DNA from: Methylobacterium amylolyticum
Lineage (GTDB): Bacteria > Pseudomonadota > Alphaproteobacteria > Rhizobiales > Beijerinckiaceae
DNA: 64,000 bases
Assembly (NCBI RefSeq): GCF_030700245.1
Contig: NZ_JAUYZI010000001.1
Coordinates: 186,001 to 250,000, forward strand
Direction: 5' to 3'
This document shows positions 55,108-63,509 of this stretch, in pieces. Positions within the stretch are counted from its first letter, which is position 1; every line of letters starts with the position of its first letter. Both the position numbers and the translations under genes were made by a program. The notes below the pieces were generated by a model. The model worked only from the letters and a program-made list of their open reading frames with translations, was not told where the DNA came from and searched no databases.

Positions 55108-55521
55108 TCACCCGAGCAGGTCGTCGAGGCCGATCCCCAGGGCGTCGGCAAGCCTGCGACAGGTCTCGACCGTGCCGTCCCGGCGGCCGGTCTCGATCTG
55201 CGACAGGTAGGCCTGCGCGATCCCGGCCCGCTCGGCGAGCAGGGAGGCGGTGAGGCCGCGATGCTCCCGCCAGACCCGGACGCGATTCTCGCCCGCGAGG
55301 AGGCGCTCGACGATCGCGGCGGGGATCAGCTCCTCATCGCCCGCCGCGAAGCGCCGCCGGAACTCGGCGAGCGCGGCGCGATCGGCCCCGTCCTCGGCGG
55401 CCTCGACGAGAGCCTTGAAATCGGGCTCGGGCAGGACGACGAGGCGCTCGCCGGCCCGCGTCGTGATCGTCTGGAGCAGCGTCTCGTCGCCCGCGCGATG
55501 CGGCGTTCCGTCGTCAATCAT
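55108..55521 (-). CDS. XRE-family antitoxin of a RelE-type toxin-antitoxin pair
   Basis: 137 residues. An N-terminal ~75-residue part (LQTITTRAGERLVVLPEPDFKALVEAAED) likely binds the toxin. A C-terminal helix-turn-helix follows: VRVWREHRGLTASLLAERAGIAQAYLSQIETGRRDGTVETCRRLADALGIGLDDLL. Its start overlaps the toxin stop by 8 bp, so the order is toxin first, as in HigBA-type operons. It probably represses the operon through the palindrome at 55779. Confidence 0.85.
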   Translation of the reverse strand: MIDDGTPHRAGDETLLQTITTRAGERLVVLPEPDFKALVEAAEDGADRAALAEFRRRFAAGDEELIPAAIVERLLAGENRVRVWREHRGLTASLLAERAGIAQAYLSQIETGRRDGTVETCRRLADALGIGLDDLLG

Positions 55522-55768
55522 AGGCGTGCCCGCGCGGTGCGATGCGGATGACGGCGATCACGGTGCCGTCCTCCGTGAACAGGACCCGCCAATCCCCGAC
55601 CCGCAGGCGTAGCACGCCGGGTTCACCCGTCAGCGCCTTGACGTTCCGGGCGAGCGAGGCGGGATCGGCGGCGTAGAGCGCAAGCTTGTCCAGGATGGGC
55701 CGCGAGACGTTGGTCGGCATCCGGCTCAGCGTCCGGAGCGCGCCTTTGCTGAAAGCGATGCGCTTCAC
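55514..55768 (-). CDS. RelE/ParE-family toxin
   Basis: 84 residues from a GTG. VKRIAFSKGALRTLSRMPTNVSRPILDKLALYAADP and LRVGDWRVLFTEDGTVIAVIRIAPRGHAYD are the RelE/ParE fold, with the Gly-rich loop and basic residues needed for mRNA cleavage. The GTG is the start giving the family's length. It precedes its antitoxin with an 8-bp overlap. Confidence 0.85.
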   Translation of the reverse strand: MKRIAFSKGALRTLSRMPTNVSRPILDKLALYAADPASLARNVKALTGEPGVLRLRVGDWRVLFTEDGTVIAVIRIAPRGHAYD

Positions 55769-55778
55769 GCGCCTGAAA

Positions 55779-55791
55779 TAGCATAACGCTA
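55779..55791. promoter_or_regulatory. Candidate operator of the toxin-antitoxin operon
   Basis: TAGC-ATAAC-GCTA is an inverted repeat with 4-bp arms, 11 bp from the toxin start. It overlaps a TTGCCA / TATTTC promoter-like pair with 16-bp spacing on the minus strand. Autorepression by the antitoxin at such a site is usual. Confidence 0.5.
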
Positions 55792-55845
55792 AGACATGGC
55801 AAGACGGATCGCTGTCCCGGGTGCCGCCACCGGCACGATCCAACC

Positions 55846-56107
55846 AGGGCTCCGAACTCGGGTAACGACCAGCAACCTGTGAGAGATGCAGCCGCCTCTC
55901 TCACACGCAGTCCGTCATTCCGGGGCGCCGCAGGCGAGCCCGGAATCCAGAACCGCTGACAGTGCCGAGTCTTGCGCGCCGAGTCTTGCGCCATGCCCGG
56001 CATGCCGGGGCGGTTCTGGATTCCGGGCCCTGCTGCGCAGTCCCGGAATGACGGGGCCTCTCGCAAACACCGCTGCCAAGCCTGCGTTGACCCGAGTTCG
56101 GAGCCCT
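55846..56107. repeat. MITE-like 262-bp imperfect palindrome
   Basis: The ends are exact inverted copies: AGGGCTCCGAACTCGGGT (55846-55863) and ACCCGAGTTCGGAGCCCT (56090-56107). Inside, CCCGGAATCCAGAACCGC (55939-55956) is matched inverted at 56010-56027, and GTCATTCCGGG by CCCGGAATGAC at 56042-56052. The centre has GAGTCTTGCGC twice. No ORF. This looks like a non-autonomous mobile element, or a pair of dispersed repeats facing each other. It lies between the toxin-antitoxin operon and moeA, in a 463-bp gap without other features. Confidence 0.7.
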
Positions 56108-56231
56108 GACGATCCAACGGGCGGCCCTTGATCCGCCGCCCGCCTTGCCCCAAGCCGGATTCCATCGAGACAGCCCACGGACCGATGGTGCCCTGGACCT
56201 CCCGCGATCCCGACACCCCGCAGCGGCCGCG

Positions 56232-57461
56232 ATGGGCCGTCTAGGCCGCGACTGCTTCGACGCCGCGCCGGTCCCGATGCGCGTGGCCGAGGCGCTGGCG
56301 CTGATCCGCGCGCGCCTCCCGGTCCTGGCGGGGATCGAGACGGTGCCGGTCGCCGCGGCGGACGGCCGGATCCTCGCGGCGGACCTCGCCGCGCCGATCG
56401 ACCTGCCGCCCTTCGACAACGCCGCCGTCGACGGCTACGCCGTGGCCGCGAGCGCCCTGGGACCCGGCGAGACCGTGCTGCCGGTGCGCGGCCGCGTCCC
56501 GGCCGGCACCGCGCCGGCGGCGACCGATCCCGGCGCGGCGGTGCGGATCTTCACCGGCGCGCCGATGCCGCCCGGCACCGACACGGTGGCCATGCAGGAG
56601 GACGTGCGGGTGGCGGGCGACGGGGTCGCCCTGCCCCCCGGCCTCGCCCCGGGCGCCAACCGGCGCCGGGCGGGGGAGGATGTCGCCCGCGGCGCGCGCG
56701 CCCTCCCCGCGGGCCGGCGGCTCGCGCCCCGGGACCTCGCGCTGGCCGCCGCGCTCGGGATCCCCGCGCTGCCGGTGCGCGCGCGCCTGCGGGTGGCGCT
56801 GTTCTCCACCGGCGACGAGTTGACCGGGGCGGGCGACGCCCCCGGCCCCGCCGGCATCCACGACGCCAACCGCCCGATGCTGGCGGCGATCCTGGCCCGG
56901 CTCGGCGCCGTCCCGACCGATCTCGGGATCCTGCGCGACGAGCCCGGGGCCCTGCGCGCCCGCCTCGCGGCCGCGGCCGCCGACCACGACGTGATCCTCA
57001 CCTCGGGCGGCGTCTCGGTCGGCGAGGAGGACCACGTCCGCGCCGCGGTCGAGGCCGCGGGCGCCCTGACAATCTGGCGGCTGGCGATCAAGCCCGGCCG
57101 GCCGGTCGCGCTCGGCATCGTCGCCGGGACGCCCTTCGTCGGCCTGCCGGGCAATCCCGGCGCGGCCTACGTGACGGCGCAGATCGTCCTGGCGCCCTTG
57201 ATCCTGCACCTCTCCGGCGCGGCGGACGCGCCGGCCCCGCTCAGCGTCCGCAGCGGCTTCGCGCGGACCAAGCGGGCCGGCCGCCGGGAGTATCTGCGGG
57301 TCTGCCTGCGCGCCGGCCCGGACGGTGCGGCGGAGGCGGTGCCGGCGCCGGGCGGCGCGCTCTCCGGCCTCGCCGCCAGCGACGGGCTGGTCGAACTCGC
57401 CGAGGATCTGACCGAGCTCCGGCCCGGCGAGCCCCTGCCCTACCGCCCCCATCCGTTCTGA
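56232..57461 (+). CDS. moeA: Molybdopterin molybdenumtransferase
   Basis: 409-residue cytoplasmic enzyme inserting molybdate into adenylated molybdopterin. DLPPFDNAAVDGYAVAAS, RIFTGAPMPPGTDTVAMQEDV, LFSTGDELTGAG, ILTSGGVSVGEEDHV, WRLAIKPGRPVALG and GLPGNPGAAYVTAQ are the ordered MoeA blocks. The start is the ATG before GRLGRDCFDAAP; an upstream in-frame ATG would add non-family sequence. ispE follows 73 bp later on the same strand. Confidence 0.93.
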   Translation: MGRLGRDCFDAAPVPMRVAEALALIRARLPVLAGIETVPVAAADGRILAADLAAPIDLPPFDNAAVDGYAVAASALGPGETVLPVRGRVPAGTAPAATDPGAAVRIFTGAPMPPGTDTVAMQEDVRVAGDGVALPPGLAPGANRRRAGEDVARGARALPAGRRLAPRDLALAAALGIPALPVRARLRVALFSTGDELTGAGDAPGPAGIHDANRPMLAAILARLGAVPTDLGILRDEPGALRARLAAAAADHDVILTSGGVSVGEEDHVRAAVEAAGALTIWRLAIKPGRPVALGIVAGTPFVGLPGNPGAAYVTAQIVLAPLILHLSGAADAPAPLSVRSGFARTKRAGRREYLRVCLRAGPDGAAEAVPAPGGALSGLAASDGLVELAEDLTELRPGEPLPYRPHPF

Positions 57462-57534
57462 GGGCCGGCGCCTTGCCGGTGCGAGACCGGGCCTGTAGGC
57501 CCGGGCCGATCCCCTTCCAGCCCGCGGACGTCCC

Positions 57535-58407
57535 GTGCCCCCACTCACCGACCGCGCGCCCGCCAAGGTCAACCTCACCCTGCACGTCCTCGGTCGCCGC
57601 GACGGCGACGGCTACCACGTGCTGGAGAGCCTCGTCGCCTTCGCCGGCACCGGCGACCGGCTGACCCTCGATCCCGGCGGCGCCCTCGACCTGACGGTGA
57701 GCGGCCCCACCGCCGGCCCGGCGGGACCGAACGCCGACAACCTCGTCCTGCGCGCCGCCCGGTCGCTGGCCGCGCGGGTGCCGGGCCTGCGGCTCGGAAC
57801 CTTCCACCTCGTCAAGCGCCTGCCGGTGGCGGCGGGGATCGGCGGCGGCTCGTCGGACGCGGCCGCGGCGCTGCGTCTGCTCGCGCGCCTCAACGGCCTG
57901 TCCCTCGACCATCCGGGGGTGGTCGCCGCCGCCCGGGAGACCGGGGCGGACGTGCCGGTCTGCCTGGAGCCGCGGGCGCGGATGATGCGCGGGGCCGGCG
58001 AGGAGATCGGGCCGGCGCTGGGCCTGGCGCCGCTGCCCGCGGTGCTCATCAACCCCGGCGTGCCGGTGCCGACCGCCCCGGTGTTCCGGGCGCTCGGGCT
58101 GAGGGTCGGCCAGACCCTGCCGGGCGCCGCCCACCCGGCGGTCCCGGCCGGGCTCGACCGGGAGGCGCTGCTGGCCCTGCTGGCGCCGGCCCGCAACGAC
58201 CTGGAGGGGCCCGCCCTCACGGTGGCCCCGGTGATCGGCGCGGCGCTCGCCGCCCTGCGGTCCAACGGCTGCCGGCTCGCGCGCATGTCCGGCTCGGGGG
58301 CGACGGTGTTCGCGCTCTTCCCCGGTCGGCGCGCCGCCGTGGACGCGGCGCGGGCGGTGCGCGCCGCCCAGCCCGGCTGGTGGGTGGCGCCGACCTACCT
58401 GCGCTGA
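57535..58407 (+). CDS. ispE: 4-diphosphocytidyl-2-C-methyl-D-erythritol kinase
   Basis: 290-residue GHMP kinase of the MEP isoprenoid pathway. [27 protein letters not shown] is the N-terminal substrate region, and [25 protein letters not shown] the ATP-binding motif; [13 protein letters not shown] is the GHMP C-terminal motif. The GTG start fits the family. It is probably cotranscribed with moeA. Confidence 0.95.
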   Translation: MPPLTDRAPAKVNLTLHVLGRRDGDGYHVLESLVAFAGTGDRLTLDPGGALDLTVSGPTAGPAGPNADNLVLRAARSLAARVPGLRLGTFHLVKRLPVAAGIGGGSSDAAAALRLLARLNGLSLDHPGVVAAARETGADVPVCLEPRARMMRGAGEEIGPALGLAPLPAVLINPGVPVPTAPVFRALGLRVGQTLPGAAHPAVPAGLDREALLALLAPARNDLEGPALTVAPVIGAALAALRSNGCRLARMSGSGATVFALFPGRRAAVDAARAVRAAQPGWWVAPTYLR

Positions 58408-58459
58408 TTTCTTTTGAATTGGGCCTTCTGGGGCTGATCGTCTCGGCGCGCCTGCATCG

Positions 58460-58543
58460 CCATCGCGAGCGAAGCCACCCAGGGCTGCGCGCGATCGGCA
58501 AGCGTGGCGCCGCTGGATCGCTTCGCTCCGCTCGCGAAGACGG
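58460..58543. repeat. Dispersed palindromic repeat, copy 2
   Basis: About 84 bp with CCATCGCGAGCGAAGC at one end and GATCGCTTCGCTCCGCTCGCG at the other, homologous to the element at 49941-50032 along its whole length with small gaps. It lies between ispE and the BTLCP peptidase gene, which are convergent. Confidence 0.8.
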
Positions 58544-58580
58544 ACGGCGGCCATGACGGCCCCGACGGCCGGGAGCGGTG

Positions 58581-59240
58581 TCAGCGGTTGGCGGTGGTGA
58601 CCGGCGAGGTGACGCCGCCCAGCGACACCCAGGCGACGGCGTCCTGGCTCTCGCGCTTGACGAACACGTAGCCGGTGCGGTGCCAGGGCAGGATGGCGCC
58701 GGTCTTGTTGTCGAGCACGAGGTCGCCGCGGTCGGTGATCAGGGTGAGCACGGCGTGGCCCTCGCCCTTCTCGTCGATGACCACGGTCATGCGCATGGCC
58801 CGGCGCGGCAGGCCGGCCTCGGCGAGCAGGCGGCGCTTGAGGAGCTGGAAGTCCTCGCAATCGCCGATGCCGTCCTCGGCCAGGTCCCAGCGGTCGGCCA
58901 CGTGCAGGTGGTCCATGTCGGTCATCGCCCGGACGGTCTTGTTGACCCGGCGGTTGACCGCCACGATCGTGTTCCAGACCGTGGGCGTCAGGGTGATCCG
59001 CGCCGGCTCCGAGCGGTTCACGGCGCACTCGGCGGCGTAGCCCTGGCAGAACGTCACCCACGCCGCGATCGGCCGCGCGTCGCCCTGGACCTGCGGGCCG
59101 CTGCCGCCGGCCGGCAGGGAGGCCAGCGTCTGCCCCGCCGCGGGCAGCACCGCCATCATCGCGCCGAAGCCCAGCACGGCCAGCGCGCACCGCACCGCGG
59201 ACGACACCGCACCCCGCTCCGTGGAAGCCGCGAACCGCAT
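58581..59240 (-). CDS. BTLCP transglutaminase-like cysteine peptidase
   Basis: 219 residues. An N-terminal signal or anchor (SSAVRCALAVLGFGAMMAVLPAAG) is followed by the C93/DUF920 domain with the Cys-His-Asp triad: DGIGDCEDFQLLKRRLL, EGHAVLTLITDRGDLVLDNK. In Pseudomonas and others the family (LapG) clips adhesins under c-di-GMP control; the Rhizobiales members are related but uncharacterised. Two CtrA-type boxes lie 17-86 bp upstream, suggesting cell-cycle control. Confidence 0.85.
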   Translation of the reverse strand: MRFAASTERGAVSSAVRCALAVLGFGAMMAVLPAAGQTLASLPAGGSGPQVQGDARPIAAWVTFCQGYAAECAVNRSEPARITLTPTVWNTIVAVNRRVNKTVRAMTDMDHLHVADRWDLAEDGIGDCEDFQLLKRRLLAEAGLPRRAMRMTVVIDEKGEGHAVLTLITDRGDLVLDNKTGAILPWHRTGYVFVKRESQDAVAWVSLGGVTSPVTTANR

Positions 59241-59256
59241 CGCCGTGACCCGACCG

Positions 59257-59271
59257 TTAAGCTCTCGTTAA
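59257..59271. promoter_or_regulatory. CtrA box 1 upstream of the BTLCP gene
   Basis: TTAA-GCTCTCG-TTAA is an exact match to TTAA-N7-TTAA, 17 bp from the ATG of the peptidase gene on the minus strand. Confidence 0.65.
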
Positions 59272-59311
59272 CGGAACGTCTCACGCCGGGGGCTCGGCGG
59301 CAATCGGGTCC

Positions 59312-59326
59312 TTAACGAAAGGTTAA
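59312..59326. promoter_or_regulatory. CtrA box 2 upstream of the BTLCP gene
   Basis: TTAA-CGAAAGG-TTAA is a second exact match to the consensus, 41 bp further upstream of box 1. Paired exact boxes are unlikely by chance in DNA this GC-rich. Confidence 0.65.
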
Positions 59327-59403
59327 TGCTGTGGGCGGCGGCCCGAGTCCCCTCCACACGGAATGCCGGGCCGGGGCGGGCACGTCGACCGCGCGACCGT
59401 CGA

Positions 59404-60060
59404 TCACGCCGGCTGCGCGTTGTGGATCTGCTCGAAATCGAGCGCCGCCGTGTCGATCACGATCTGCGTGCGGCTGATGACTTCGAGCTTGCGCAGGATC
59501 TCGGAGACGTGCGCCTTGACGGTGGAGTCGCCGACCTGGAGTTCGTGCGCGATCTGCTTGTTGAGCTTGCCCTGGCGGATCATCGTCAGCACCCGGAGCT
59601 GCTGCGGCGTCAGCCGGGCCACGCGCTCGGGCAGCGGCGCCTTCTTGGCGCGCGCCGCCGGGGCGGGTGCGTCGAGGCCCGGCGGGACGAACAGGGCGCC
59701 GCTCAGCACCTCGCTGATCGCCCGGGTCAGCGTCGCCTTGTCCATCGCCTTCGGGACGAAGCCCGCCGCCCCGTGCTGGAGCGCCTCCCGGGCGATCCGC
59801 GGGTCCTCGTGGCCGGACACCACCAGGATCGGCGTCCGCGGGAAACGGGCCCGGATCGTGACCAGCCCGTCGAAGCCGGTGACGCCCCGCATCGACAGGT
59901 CGAGGAGGGTGAGGTCGATGCCGCGATGGGCGGCGAGCAGGGTGCAGGCCGGCTCGATGCCGTCGGCCTCGTGCAGGGTCGCGTCCGGGTGGGCGAGGCG
60001 GATCGTGGCCGCCAGCGCGTCGCGGAACAGCGGGTGGTCGTCGACGATCAGCAGGTGCAC
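59404..60060 (-). CDS. NarL/LuxR-type response regulator
   Basis: 218 residues from a GTG. Receiver domain (~1-120) with Asp7, Asp8 and the phosphoacceptor Asp54 in TLLDLSMRG, and the Lys in GFVPKAMDK; then a LuxR-type helix-turn-helix (~150-212: RLTPQQLRVLTMIRQGKLNKQIAHELQVGDSTVKAHVSEIL). It is activated by phosphorylation and binds DNA. No histidine kinase gene adjoins it, so it is an orphan. The GTG placed right before HLLIVDDH is the family start. Confidence 0.92.
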   Translation of the reverse strand: MHLLIVDDHPLFRDALAATIRLAHPDATLHEADGIEPACTLLAAHRGIDLTLLDLSMRGVTGFDGLVTIRARFPRTPILVVSGHEDPRIAREALQHGAAGFVPKAMDKATLTRAISEVLSGALFVPPGLDAPAPAARAKKAPLPERVARLTPQQLRVLTMIRQGKLNKQIAHELQVGDSTVKAHVSEILRKLEVISRTQIVIDTAALDFEQIHNAQPA

Positions 60061-60248
60061 GGCCGCGCCTCCGGAGTGCTCGGCGCGCCTTCCCGGGGGC
60101 ACGCGTGCGCGGAAAGGCCTGTCGCCGCGATGAGGATTGATCGATGCGCCCGGGGGGCGCAACCGGACATTGGGCGGAGGCGGCGCCCTCGCCTGCGCCG
60201 CCGCGCTGGCGTAGACCGGCCCCACTGCCACCAGCGAGACCCCAGCGC

Positions 60249-61400
60249 GTGCGCCTGACCCAGATCACCCATCACGACCTCGACGGCTACGGCGCCTCCA
60301 CCGTCGCCGCCCGCTTCGCCGACGTGGCGCGCGTGGTGCACGTGCCGCGCTACAGCGATGTCGGCCCGGTCTTCGAGGAGGAGGTGAAGCGCCTCGGCCG
60401 CGCGGCCGAACCCGAGATGCTGCTGATGACCGATCTCGGCCTGGAGGAGCAGACCATCGCGGGCTTCCGGAAGTTCGTGGCCATGAACCGCCGCCGCGAG
60501 GCCGGCGCGAAGCACCGGCTCGTGGTGCTCGACCACCACGCCTCCTCCCTCGACCAGCTCCGGCGCCAGGGCTTCGAGCCGCAGCCCGACCCCGACGCGC
60601 CCGGCCTCGCCCGGGCCGACCTCGGCGACCCGGACGCGACGGTGCTGATCGACGAGCGGGTCTGCGCCTCGCGGATGGCGCACGACCACCGCGCCCTCTA
60701 CGCGACGCGCGAAGGCGACGGCGACCTGTCCGCGCTGATCGCGGCGGTCGACGCCCTCGACCTGTGGCGCAAGGACAGCCCGGCCTTCCCCGGCGGCACG
60801 GCGCTGGACGAGATCTTCTGGGACAACGTGTCGAACCTCGTGCCGGTCGGCCATCCCTGGCACGACCGCTTCGTCTCGGACCTGCTGCTCGCGGCCGCGG
60901 CGCGGCTCGCCGCGGGGGCGAGCCCGGCCGAGCTGGAGCGGGCGGCGGTGACGATCCGCGCGGCGTTGACCGACGCCCTGCTGCGCGACGAGCCCGAGGA
61001 CGATCCGGCGCTGACCACCCGCAGCCGGATCGCCCGGGCGCTCGCGCGCTCCGAGACCCTGTTCCGCCCGCTCAAGGACGGCACGCTCCTGTCCTTCGGG
61101 CTCGATTCCGGCACCTTCCAGCGGGTCTCGGACCGGATCATGGAGGCGGGCCGGGCCAAGCGCGTCGTCAACGTGCAGCGGATGGGCACCCTGTCGTTCC
61201 GCTCGATCGACGGCACGGCGCTGGACGGCGCCCGCCTGTTCCGCGGCGGCGGCCACCGCGATGCGGCGGGCGGCCGGCTGCCGGGCGGCTCGGCCTTCTC
61301 GCAGGCCGACGCGGTGGCGCAGGTCGAGCCGATCCTCAATCCGGACAAGCCGGCCGGCTCGGACAGCCCGTTCGCGGCGCTGAAGAACTGGAAGGGGTGA
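60249..61400 (+). CDS. DHH-family phosphoesterase
   Basis: 383 residues from a GTG. The DHH motifs are THHDLDGYGAST and VVLDHHASSLDQ, with a C-terminal DHHA1-like GGGHRDAAGG. Such enzymes degrade oligoribonucleotides, pAp or cyclic dinucleotides; the precise substrate is open. Length (~380) is typical of the alphaproteobacterial branch. It is divergent from the response regulator gene. Confidence 0.87.
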   Translation: MRLTQITHHDLDGYGASTVAARFADVARVVHVPRYSDVGPVFEEEVKRLGRAAEPEMLLMTDLGLEEQTIAGFRKFVAMNRRREAGAKHRLVVLDHHASSLDQLRRQGFEPQPDPDAPGLARADLGDPDATVLIDERVCASRMAHDHRALYATREGDGDLSALIAAVDALDLWRKDSPAFPGGTALDEIFWDNVSNLVPVGHPWHDRFVSDLLLAAAARLAAGASPAELERAAVTIRAALTDALLRDEPEDDPALTTRSRIARALARSETLFRPLKDGTLLSFGLDSGTFQRVSDRIMEAGRAKRVVNVQRMGTLSFRSIDGTALDGARLFRGGGHRDAAGGRLPGGSAFSQADAVAQVEPILNPDKPAGSDSPFAALKNWKG

Positions 61401-61451
61401 GGCGGGCGGCTCTCCGCGCGGACCTCGGCCGGATTGCGGTGCGGCGGCGGT

Positions 61452-61483
61452 GGTTATAATCTTTTCGCGAAAAGATTATAACC
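61452..61483. promoter_or_regulatory. Perfect 32-bp AT-rich palindrome before the nucleotidyltransferase gene
   Basis: GGTTATAATCTTTTCG is followed directly by its exact reverse complement. The left arm contains a consensus TATAAT. The centre is 25 bp from the GTG, so a bound regulator would cover the promoter and early leader. A/T content is far above the neighbourhood. Confidence 0.85.
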
Positions 61484-61491
61484 GAGGTCCC

Positions 61492-62610
61492 GTGAGGGAG
61501 ATCGATCTCGCCTATCGCACGCTGTTCGCCGAGCTGGCTCAGCGATGCCTGGACGGAGCTTTCGAGACCGACTGTCCGCTCGACGGCCGCTTCGTGACGG
61601 TGCCCGTCAAGGGGCGGGCCTACTGGTACTTCGACCGTCCGACCGGGGGGCGCGTTCGACGAAGCTACGTCGGACCGCAGGACGATCCGGAGATCGCCCG
61701 GCGCGTCGCCACGTTCCGGGAGATCAAGGACGACCTGCGGGCCCGCCGGAAGCTGGTCGCCACCCTCACCCGCGAGGCCGGCCTTCCGGCCGCGGAACGG
61801 TTTACCGGCGATGTCGTGCAGTCCCTCGCCGAGGCCGGACTGTTCCGTCTGCGCGGGGTTCTGGTCGGGACCGTCGCCTTTCAATGCTACCCGGGCGTCC
61901 TGGGCATGCGCTTTCCAGGATCCGCCTTGCAGACCGGCGACGCGGACTTCGCGCAGTTCCATTCGATCTCCGCCGCTGTCGGCGACGCGATGCCGCCGGT
62001 GTTGGAGACCCTGAGACGCGTCGACGCGACGTTTCGCGAGATCCCGCATACGGCCGATGGCCGGCGGACGACGAAGTTCCGTAACGCGCGCCGATACGAA
62101 GTCGAGTTCCTCACCCCCAATCGCGGCAGCGCGGATTACGCCGGCAGGCCGGCGGACATGCCGGCCCTCGGCGGGGCCTCCGCCGAGCCTCTGCGGTTCT
62201 TCGACTTCCTGATCTACCAGCCGGTGCGGTCGGTCCTGCTCCACCGGAACGGCGTCGGCGTGGTCGTGCCCGCCCCGGAGCGGTACGCCGTGCACAAGCT
62301 CATCGTCGCGCACCGCCGCCGAGACGACGCGGCTGGGCGGCTCAAGCGTGACAAGGACGCCCTCCAGGCAGCCGTGCTGAGCACGGCCCTGATCGAGACC
62401 CGACGAGCGGACGAACTCGCCGGCGCCTTCGCGGAGGCATGGGACCGGGGACCGGCGTGGCGGCACGCCCTGCGCGGCGGCTTGGCCGGTCTGCCGACCC
62501 GGATGCGAACCGCCGTGGTGAGCGGGTTGGCGGAAGGCTTGCAGCGCGTCGGAGAAGATCCCGCTGCCTACCGGTTGGATGGGTATCCTGCTTCGTCAGA
62601 CATCGCGTGA
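61492..62610 (+). CDS. NTP_transf_8-type (GSU2403-like) nucleotidyltransferase
   Basis: 372 residues from a GTG preceded by GAGG. The N-terminal half has VPVKGRAYWYFDRPTGGRVRRSYVGPQ; the core GVLVGTVAFQCYPGVLGMRF leads to the catalytic Asp150-Ala-Asp152 in QTGDADFAQFHS. LRRVDATFREIPH, RRYEVEFLTPNRG, LRFFDFLIYQPVRSVLLH and VPAPERYAVHKLIVAHRRR complete the PF12281 pattern. Target unknown; the fold transfers nucleotides to proteins, nucleic acids or small molecules, and some relatives act in toxin or defence settings (inference). Codon GC bias is visibly weaker than in neighbours, suggesting horizontal acquisition. No partner gene is adjacent on either side. Confidence 0.8.
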   Translation: MREIDLAYRTLFAELAQRCLDGAFETDCPLDGRFVTVPVKGRAYWYFDRPTGGRVRRSYVGPQDDPEIARRVATFREIKDDLRARRKLVATLTREAGLPAAERFTGDVVQSLAEAGLFRLRGVLVGTVAFQCYPGVLGMRFPGSALQTGDADFAQFHSISAAVGDAMPPVLETLRRVDATFREIPHTADGRRTTKFRNARRYEVEFLTPNRGSADYAGRPADMPALGGASAEPLRFFDFLIYQPVRSVLLHRNGVGVVVPAPERYAVHKLIVAHRRRDDAAGRLKRDKDALQAAVLSTALIETRRADELAGAFAEAWDRGPAWRHALRGGLAGLPTRMRTAVVSGLAEGLQRVGEDPAAYRLDGYPASSDIA

Positions 62611-62651
62611 CTTGCCTGCCGCGCGGCGCGCGTCGACGGACCGCCGGTGCG

Positions 62652-63509
62652 TCAGAGCCGGAAATCCTCGCCCAGATACAGCCGCCGCGCCTCGGGGTTG
62701 GCCACGATCTCCTCCGGCGTGCCCTCGGTGAGGATCCGGCCGGAATGGGCGATGTAGGCGCGGTCGATCAGGCCCAGCGTCTCGCGCACGTTGTGGTCGG
62801 TGATCAGCACGCCGATGCCGCGCTGCTTGAGGTGCTTCACCAGATCCTGGATGTCGCCCACCGCGATCGGATCGATGCCCGCGAACGGCTCGTCGAGCAG
62901 CATGAAGGTCGGCGAGGAGGCGAGCGCCCGGGCGATCTCGCAGCGGCGGCGCTCGCCGCCCGACAGGGCGATCGAGGGCGCCTTGCGCAGGCGGGCGATG
63001 TCGAACTCCTCCAGCAGCGCGTCGAGCTTCTTCGCGCGCGCCTTGCGGTCGGGCTCGGCCACCTCCAGCACGGCGCGGATGTTGTCCTCGACCGACAGGC
63101 CGCGGAAGATCGAGGCCTCCTGCGGCAGGTAGCCGATGCCCAGCCGCGCCCGCTGGTACATCGGCAGGTGGGTGATCGTCAGGCCGTCGAGGCTGATATG
63201 GCCGCGGTCGGCCGCCACCAGCCCGGTGATCATGTAGAAGATCGTGGTCTTGCCGGCGCCGTTCGGCCCGAGCAGCCCCACCGCCTCGCCGGTGCGCACC
63301 GTGAGCCCGGCCTCGTGGACCACCGTGCGGGCGCCGTAGCTCTTGCGCAGGCCGTGCACGGCGAGGATGCCGGGCCCGCCCGCCTCGGCCGCCACGGGCA
63401 TCTCGGCCTCCGCCGGGCGCGCGGCGCCGCGCCCGAGGAGGCGGCCGAGCAGGGAGGGCCGTCCGGCCCGCGCCGGGGCCCGGTCGCGGAGCGCCACGGC
63501 GCCGCTCAC
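62652..63509 (-). CDS. lptB: LPS export ABC transporter ATP-binding protein LptB
   Basis: 285 residues from the GTG overlapping the lptA stop (GTGA). The ATPase has Walker A GLLGPNGAGKTT, Q-loop YLPQEASIF, signature ALSGGERRRCEIARAL, Walker B FMLLDEPFAGIDP and switch TDHNVRE, all LptB-like. The N-terminal ~35 residues before GILAVHGLRKSYG are Arg/Gly-rich and may be translated or not; an ATG at 63401 would remove them. LptB powers lipopolysaccharide extraction with LptFG. Confidence 0.92.
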   Translation of the reverse strand: MSGAVALRDRAPARAGRPSLLGRLLGRGAARPAEAEMPVAAEAGGPGILAVHGLRKSYGARTVVHEAGLTVRTGEAVGLLGPNGAGKTTIFYMITGLVAADRGHISLDGLTITHLPMYQRARLGIGYLPQEASIFRGLSVEDNIRAVLEVAEPDRKARAKKLDALLEEFDIARLRKAPSIALSGGERRRCEIARALASSPTFMLLDEPFAGIDPIAVGDIQDLVKHLKQRGIGVLITDHNVRETLGLIDRAYIAHSGRILTEGTPEEIVANPEARRLYLGEDFRL

